This document shows, one piece after another, positions 25,556-29,861 of a stretch of DNA of 29,861 bases; the first letter of the stretch is position 1; every line of letters begins with the position of its first letter. Under the pieces are notes generated by a model. It ran no database searches. It was not told where the DNA came from and was given only the letters and a program-made list of their open reading frames with translations. The translations under genes were made by a program, and so were the position numbers. Source of the DNA: Acidithiobacillus sp. (GTDB lineage Bacteria > Pseudomonadota > Gammaproteobacteria > Acidithiobacillales > Acidithiobacillaceae); NCBI GenBank assembly GCA_028065135.1, contig JAPTWR010000061.1, positions 1-29,861 on the forward strand, in the 5' to 3' direction.

Positions 25556-25727
25556 GGCGAGGTAACCGTCAGGTGGGGAGGGTTCATCGTTGGATGATGG
25601 CACGCGGCTGAGGGTGCGCCAAGAGCACGCGCAGTATGTCGACAAGTAATGTAGCCATTTTATAGGGTGGCCTGGTGTTCCGCGAATGACGAAAAACTCG
25701 TTGCGTCTTCTTGGCGGTGGCCACGCG

Positions 25728-25756
25728 CCATAGTCCACCAACTTGGTGGACTATGG
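25728..25756. repeat. 29-bp perfect palindrome over the tolC stop codon
   Basis: 14-base arms (25728-25741 and 25743-25756) flank a single central C; the arms start CCATAGTCCACCAA. The palindrome includes the TolC TAG (25751-25753). There is no T-tract, so it is not a classical intrinsic terminator. It may be an mRNA 3'-end hairpin, a Rho-independent-like block, or a site for a DNA-binding protein upstream of murJ. Confidence 0.75.
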
Positions 25757-27085
25757 GTTTGCGCTATTGTCCAGCAAGGCATTGACGGCTTCGAGATCCG
25801 CCATATTGATTTGACCAGAGGCAGCCTTAAGCTGTACCCGCGCTATTATCTGATTATAGAACGCCACATTGTAGTTCTGCTCGGCGCGGATGTAATCCGT
25901 GGCCGTCTGCAGCAGGTCGATGATGGAGCGGGTACCCACCTCATAGCCTTTGCGCGTGCCTTCCAGGGAAACTTTGGCCGAGGCGGCGGTTTCCTTGGCG
26001 GCGCGTAATTGTGCCACGCTGTCCTTGAGGTTGAGGAAGGCGGTCTGGGTATTGAGCGTGACTTCATCGCGGACACTGGCGACGTGATCAACACTGGCGA
26101 TGGTCTGCGCCTGCGCCTGTTGTACGGAGGCAGAGGTGTGTCCGCCCTGATAGAAGGGTACGGAGAGGTTGAGACTCACCCCGGCCTGATTCATGGCCAT
26201 GCCGGGGAAGGGGCTACCCAGGGAGTGTTGTGCGATACCCTGAAGATTCACCACCGGCCAGCGCGCACGGCGGTTATATTCGACTTGGTCATGCGCGGTT
26301 TGCAACTGCGCTTCCGCCTGATGCATCAGCGGTTGATCCTTGACGGCACTCTGTACCCAACGGGTCATATCGTCGGGCTGGGGACCCATGGCCTCGTAAT
26401 GCCCCAGGTTGTCGAGCACGCCGATGGGATGATGGGTGAGTCGTTGCAGGCGGCGCTGGGCAACAGCGACCCCGTTGCGGGCCTTGATGAGATCGGCTTT
26501 GGCGGCATCAAGGCGGGCTTGTGCCTCACGTACGGCAATGATGTCCCCGGTGCCGATTTTCAGGGTGGCGTCGGTCTGTTTGTAAATACTTTCGAGCAGC
26601 GATTTCTGTTTTTCGGCGACGTGTTTCTGGGCCTGGGCCTCCAGTACGCCGAAGTAGGCCTGAGCCACCTTCAAAGCCAGTTGTTGCTCGGTATAAGTGA
26701 GAGCTGCGGCGCTGGCCTGAATCTCGGTGTCGGCTTGCTTGAGCGCTGTCCATGCCTGACCATCAAAAACGGATTGGGTAATGTTGACGCTATAGTTGTC
26801 GGACAGGTAAGCGCGATTGATGGGCCCCGCTCCAAAGCCGGTGATGTCGGCGGTGTTAAAGCCAACACCGGCACCGGCACCCACATGGGGGAGCAGGGCG
26901 GAACGGGCGAGGGGCTTGTCCTGCATCTGAGCCGACAGTTCGGCGCGGGCCTGCGCCAGTGTCGGATCTGTCTGGTAGGCCTGCTGATAGGCCTCAACGA
27001 GGCTTTCCGCCCCGGCGGGCGTCGCGCCCAGAATCAATACCGCCATGAGAAGCGAAAGACGTGGGGGAAGACGATCTGCGCGCAT
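25751..27085 (-). CDS. tolC: TolC-family outer-membrane channel (type I secretion/efflux)
   Basis: This 444-residue outer-membrane efflux protein works with inner-membrane pumps and periplasmic adaptors. A signal peptide (MRADRLPPRLSLLMAVLILG to about residue 27, ATPAGA-ES) leads to SLVEAYQQAYQTDPTLAQAR, the canonical TolC/OEP opening. Two OEP repeats follow (ALTYTEQQLALKVAQAYFGV, GVSLNLSVPFYQGG and EVGTRSIIDLLQTATDY in sequence). The start MRADRL at 27085 gives a proper signal peptide; the frame extends upstream to 27145 but crosses the promoter. No pump or adaptor gene is adjacent in the window. Its promoter carries a TetR-type palindrome, so induction by a ligand is likely. Confidence 0.93.
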   Translation of the reverse strand: MRADRLPPRLSLLMAVLILGATPAGAESLVEAYQQAYQTDPTLAQARAELSAQMQDKPLARSALLPHVGAGAGVGFNTADITGFGAGPINRAYLSDNYSVNITQSVFDGQAWTALKQADTEIQASAAALTYTEQQLALKVAQAYFGVLEAQAQKHVAEKQKSLLESIYKQTDATLKIGTGDIIAVREAQARLDAAKADLIKARNGVAVAQRRLQRLTHHPIGVLDNLGHYEAMGPQPDDMTRWVQSAVKDQPLMHQAEAQLQTAHDQVEYNRRARWPVVNLQGIAQHSLGSPFPGMAMNQAGVSLNLSVPFYQGGHTSASVQQAQAQTIASVDHVASVRDEVTLNTQTAFLNLKDSVAQLRAAKETAASAKVSLEGTRKGYEVGTRSIIDLLQTATDYIRAEQNYNVAFYNQIIARVQLKAASGQINMADLEAVNALLDNSANP

Positions 27086-27116
27086 GGGAATGACCCTATC
27101 GTGACGGTAAGGCCAC

Positions 27117-27145
27117 AAGATACTGACCGCTCGGTCAGTCGTCAA
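27117..27145 (-). promoter_or_regulatory. Sigma-70 promoter of tolC
   Basis: On the minus strand, TTGACG (plus 27140-27145), 17 bases and TATCTT (plus 27117-27122). The spacer is entirely occupied by the inverted repeat at 27122-27139. Confidence 0.75.
27122..27139. promoter_or_regulatory. TetR/AcrR-type operator in the tolC promoter
   Basis: ACTGACCG (27122-27129), CT, CGGTCAGT (27132-27139) is a perfect 8-bp inverted repeat with a 2-base centre. It matches the style of TetR/AcrR-family operators (TGACCG..CGGTCA). Placed between -35 and -10, it would block RNA polymerase. The regulator is not in the window. It also lies upstream of pabB on the other strand. Confidence 0.7.
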
Positions 27146-27186
27146 GGAAGAATCCCGCGGTGATGTGCCCCAAGCGGCATCCGGGA

Positions 27187-28638
27187 ATGGGCAAAATCAC
27201 GCTTCTCCCTTATGCTGATGCTCCCGTTTCAGTGGACGCCGCTCTGCTTATGCCTCACCCTGTACTGACCCAATGTGTGGTGCCTTATCCTGAGAATGTC
27301 GCCACGGTGTTTGCGCCACTCGCCTCAACGCCCTGGTCCTTCTTTCTGGATAGTAGCGCGACGGTGTCCCCGCAGGGGCGTTACAGCATGCTGGTGACGG
27401 CACCGCGCCAGCGTCTGTGGCAAGAGGCGGGGCGGCTTTGGATTGCCGATGGGGATGGCCCCGCGCGGCGCTCGGCGCTTTCGCTCTGGGAGGCGTTGCG
27501 CGACTCGGTGATGAGGCTCCCCGATGCCGCCTCTCTGCCCGCAGAATTACCGTTTGCGGGCGGGGCGCTGGGCTATCTGTCCTATGATTTCGGGCTGGCG
27601 GGGCAGGGTATTCCGCAGCCTCCCACACAGTCTCTTTCTGAAGCGGCCTTCGGTATCTATGATACGGCGCTGCTGGTCGACCATCATGGGCGCAAGGCCT
27701 GGCTTTGTGCGCCCGAAGACCGGATGGTGCAGGCACTCGCGGAGTGGCAGCCACGCCTGGCTCGCGCGACGGTATATTCCCCCGATCCATCTTTCCAGGT
27801 GCGGGGGCCGGTGCAGCCGCTCTGGAATCGCAGCGACTATGCCGCAGCTTTTGGCCGGGTGCAGGACTATATCCGGGCGGGTGACTGCTATCAGGTGAAT
27901 CTGGCCCAACCCTTCGCCGTCCCGCACGCAGGATCGCCATGGTCGCTTTACCAGCGACTGCGGACGGTCAATCCGGCGCCTTTTTCGGCATATTTGTCCC
28001 TGCCCCAGGGCGCGGTGCTGAGTTTTTCCCCGGAACGGCTGCTGCGGGTTCAAAAAGATCGTTTGCAGGTCCGACCCATCAAAGGGACACGTCCGCGCCT
28101 GGAGGATCGGCAGGAAGACCAGCGGATGGCACAGGCTCTTTTAGCCAGTCCCAAGGATCGCGCCGAGAACGTGATGATCGTCGATCTGTTGCGCAACGAT
28201 CTGGGGCGGGTGGCAGCGACGGGCTCGGTGCAGGTGCCGCAACTCTGCGCGCTCGAATCTTACGTCCACGTTCATCATCTGGTCAGCGTGGTGGAGGCGC
28301 GCTTAGCACCGGGACAGGATGCATTGAGTGCGTTGGAGGCCTGCTTTCCGGGGGGATCCATTACCGGGGCTCCCAAGCGTCGGGCCATGGAAATCATCGC
28401 GGAGTTGGAAGTCGGCGCGCGCGGCCTGTATTGCGGAAGTATTGGTTATCTGGATCAGCGCGGCAGCCTGGATATGAATATTGCCATTCGCAGTATGACG
28501 GCGGTTCAGGGTGATCTGCGCTTCTGGGCGGGGGGCGGCATCGTCGCGGATTCTGATCCGGATGCGGAGTATCAGGAGACGCTGGATAAGGTGGCCATAT
28601 TTCATCGCGAGCTTGCAGCATTGGTGGGAGGGGAATGA
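27187..28638 (+). CDS. pabB: Aminodeoxychorismate synthase component I PabB
   Basis: This 483-residue chorismate-utilising enzyme makes 4-amino-4-deoxychorismate for folate with the amidotransferase PabA. The catalytic C-terminal domain has PERLL, PIKGTRPR, DLLRNDLGRV, GGSITGAPKRRAM and GGGIVADSDPDAEYQET. The Lys in PIKGT (about Lys299) marks PabB; anthranilate synthase TrpE has PIAGT there. Start choice is uncertain: ATG 27187 (MGKITLL) is preferred, while GTG 27160, ATG 27163 and ATG 27250 are in frame and none has a strong ribosome-binding site. No pabC or pabA is seen nearby. Confidence 0.93.
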   Translation: MGKITLLPYADAPVSVDAALLMPHPVLTQCVVPYPENVATVFAPLASTPWSFFLDSSATVSPQGRYSMLVTAPRQRLWQEAGRLWIADGDGPARRSALSLWEALRDSVMRLPDAASLPAELPFAGGALGYLSYDFGLAGQGIPQPPTQSLSEAAFGIYDTALLVDHHGRKAWLCAPEDRMVQALAEWQPRLARATVYSPDPSFQVRGPVQPLWNRSDYAAAFGRVQDYIRAGDCYQVNLAQPFAVPHAGSPWSLYQRLRTVNPAPFSAYLSLPQGAVLSFSPERLLRVQKDRLQVRPIKGTRPRLEDRQEDQRMAQALLASPKDRAENVMIVDLLRNDLGRVAATGSVQVPQLCALESYVHVHHLVSVVEARLAPGQDALSALEACFPGGSITGAPKRRAMEIIAELEVGARGLYCGSIGYLDQRGSLDMNIAIRSMTAVQGDLRFWAGGGIVADSDPDAEYQETLDKVAIFHRELAALVGGE

Positions 28639-28705
28639 GGGTGTTTGTCATGGTGGCCCCATCTGGCATAGAGTCGCTGCCAGTCTTGACCGCAAAAAAC
28701 TGAAT

Positions 28706-29692
28706 ATGTCCGAAGAAAACAAAAAACGTCATACCCATTGGCAATTGTTGCTGCAGATCGTCTTTACGGTCGGCATTCTGTTTTGGCTCCTGCATAACAC
28801 CAACTGGCAGGAACTGGGTCAGCGTTTTGCGGCGTTACGCCCGTTGTGGTTTGTGGCGGCCGTGTTGTCCTATGGCATGAATCTGTCGGTGTCTGCCATA
28901 CGCTGGCGCATTATTCTCATGGCAATGGAGCGCTCCGCACCCATGCTCTGGCTGCTGCGGTTGAACTGGGTGGGTGCCTATTTCAATCAAGTACTGCCGG
29001 GTTCCGTGTCCGGTGACGTGATCCGCGCCTGGTACACCCGCCATCAGACCCACTCCATGCCGCTGGCGCTGGCCGCAGTGTTCGGAGACCGCTTCATGGG
29101 TTTGGGGGCGCTCATCGCCATTGCTGCCGTGGCCTTTGTGCTGGGCGGTGCGCGGGTGGGATTGTTGCCACGGATGGGTTGGACGATCGGGATTCTGGTC
29201 TTTGCCTACGTCTTGATTGTATTTTTGATTCTGAGCCCATTGCTCAACTTTCTGGAAAAATTTGCGGGTAGGCTGGGTGAAAAGCTGCACGACATTCGTC
29301 TGGGAATGGCGGCGCTGCTGCGTCATCGTCTGGCCCTCGGCGGCACGATCGTGCTCTCCTTTGTGGTGCAATTTTTTTCCATCCTGACTTTCTGGCTGCT
29401 CGCCCATGCCTTGGGTGAAGCCCCCGACGCCGTGGCGGTCTGGGTGGTCTGGCCGGTGATCAGCCTTTTTCTGGCCTTGCCCATCTCTTTCGCGGGCTGG
29501 GGACTGCGTGAGGGGTTGATGGTGTTTTACCTGTCTTACCTGCACATGGGGCATGAACAGGCCCTGGCGCTCTCACTATTGCTGGGCTTTACCGTCGTGC
29601 TGACCAGCCTGCCGGGTGCGCTGCTTTGGATTGGACTGCATCGCCACCATCAGGCGCCGCCAGATTTGAAAACACCGCCCGCCTCGCGTTAA
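28706..29692 (+). CDS. Integral membrane protein of the LPG synthase/flippase-like family (UPF0104)
   Basis: This 329-residue protein has about eight membrane segments and the motif series of the lysylphosphatidylglycerol synthetase TM region/UPF0104 group: SAIRWRIILMAM, FFNQVLPGSV-like YFNQVLPGSVSGDVIRAW, FGDRFMGLGAL and FAGWGLREGLMVFYL. Such domains are linked to phospholipid or polyprenyl-phosphate flipping; the cytosolic synthetase domain of MprF is absent. The start MSEENKKRH at 28706 is chosen because it gives a short polar head before the first helix; there is no strong ribosome-binding site. It lies 67 bases after pabB. Its 3' end contains the -35 of the tRNA promoter. Confidence 0.9.
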   Translation: MSEENKKRHTHWQLLLQIVFTVGILFWLLHNTNWQELGQRFAALRPLWFVAAVLSYGMNLSVSAIRWRIILMAMERSAPMLWLLRLNWVGAYFNQVLPGSVSGDVIRAWYTRHQTHSMPLALAAVFGDRFMGLGALIAIAAVAFVLGGARVGLLPRMGWTIGILVFAYVLIVFLILSPLLNFLEKFAGRLGEKLHDIRLGMAALLRHRLALGGTIVLSFVVQFFSILTFWLLAHALGEAPDAVAVWVVWPVISLFLALPISFAGWGLREGLMVFYLSYLHMGHEQALALSLLLGFTVVLTSLPGALLWIGLHRHHQAPPDLKTPPASR

Positions 29693-29695
29693 ACT
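29666..29695 (+). promoter_or_regulatory. Promoter of tRNA-Thr
   Basis: TTGAAA (29666-29671), 18 bases and TAAACT (29690-29695; shifting one base gives a 17-base spacing with TTAAAC). The GC-rich discriminator GCGCG that follows is typical of stringently controlled stable-RNA promoters. The mature tRNA begins nine bases after the -10. Confidence 0.6.
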
Positions 29696-29704
29696 GCGCG
29701 TCTT

Positions 29705-29780
29705 GCTGGCGTAGCTCAGTCGGTAGAGCTACTGATTTGTAATCAGTGGGTCGGGGGTTCGATTCCTCTCGCCAGCACCA
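29705..29780 (+). tRNA. tRNA-Thr (anticodon UGU)
   Basis: The 76-base gene folds into a full cloverleaf. The acceptor stem is GCTGGCG/CGCCAGC, the D arm is GCTC..GAGC, and the anticodon arm is ACTGA-TTTGTAA-TCAGT with anticodon TGT reading ACA (Thr). The T arm is standard with TTCGATT in the loop, and an encoded CCA ends at 29780. The discriminator is A. Position numbering of the loop (T33 before TGT, A37 after) supports the identity. Confidence 0.97.
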
Positions 29781-29861
29781 AATAAAACAATCAGTTATGA
29801 CAGTTTTCTGGGCGCCTTTATTTTTCCGAGCTAACCCAGGGCTAACCTCAGAGAGAAAAAG
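29781..29861. other. AT-rich end of window downstream of tRNA-Thr
   Basis: No gene is seen. The stretch is AT-rich at first and holds a short direct repeat (GCTAACCC at 29831-29838 and GCTAACC at 29842-29848). DNA behind tRNA genes is often a landing site for integrases, but no integrase or attachment-site duplication is in view. Confidence 0.3.

Noticed and set aside
26009..27163. 384-codon plus-strand open frame opposite tolC
   Set aside because: Antisense shadow of an intact TolC gene; it also crosses the tolC promoter and operator.

Overview
The window looks like a chromosomal segment of an acidophilic, sulfur-oxidising proteobacterium, most likely Acidithiobacillus or a close relative. 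The pointers are moderately high GC, an RpoD-type promoter plus CIRCE in front of groES-groEL, a Tat-exported DsrE-family protein, gammaproteobacteria-like blocks (glnE-ilvE, yhdP-nitrilase, murJ-ribF-ileS-lspA) and the style of the sulfotransferase fragment. The genus is inferred from protein resemblance in memory and was not tested by a search.

Layout. 1-1243 is an accessory-looking edge: the 3' end of a sulfotransferase, then a translationally coupled pair of small genes (a ribbon-helix-helix-like protein and a short coiled-coil protein) behind their own promoter. 1244-3402 is the leftward groES-groEL operon with CIRCE, a strong promoter and an intrinsic terminator. 3431-4192 is a leftward alpha/beta hydrolase. 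The 395 bases between it and dsbD hold two tandem look-alike modules, read here as two ~80-nt small RNAs on the minus strand. Each has a 5' hairpin, a single-stranded segment complementary to a perfect Shine-Dalgarno plus start codon, and an intrinsic terminator. The upstream one has a near-consensus sigma-E (RpoE)-type promoter. This is the most interesting signal in the window.

4588-10457 holds dsbD (+), then leftward glnE-ilvE-zinc-finger gene. 10719-15246 holds rightward yhdP and a nitrilase-family amidohydrolase, overlapping by ATGA; the amidohydrolase is interrupted by a run of ten G. A Tat-signal DsrE protein converges on it. 15840-18990 is rightward: an SbmA/BacA-like ABC exporter, a redoxin with a CNHC motif and a short-chain dehydrogenase, the last two overlapping by ATGA. 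An orphan 72-residue basic protein sits before the leftward envelope/translation cluster murJ, ribF, ileS, lspA (19530-25555).

25751-27085 is a leftward TolC-family outer-membrane channel. Its promoter spacer is exactly filled by an 18-bp TetR-type palindrome, and a 29-bp palindrome lies over its stop codon. Rightward pabB (folate branch), a flippase-like integral membrane protein and tRNA-Thr(UGU) close the window.

Most genes are ordinary core housekeeping genes. Novelty is concentrated in the intergenic regulatory DNA: the tandem anti-ribosome-binding-site RNAs, the operator-like palindromes and the G-tract frameshift.
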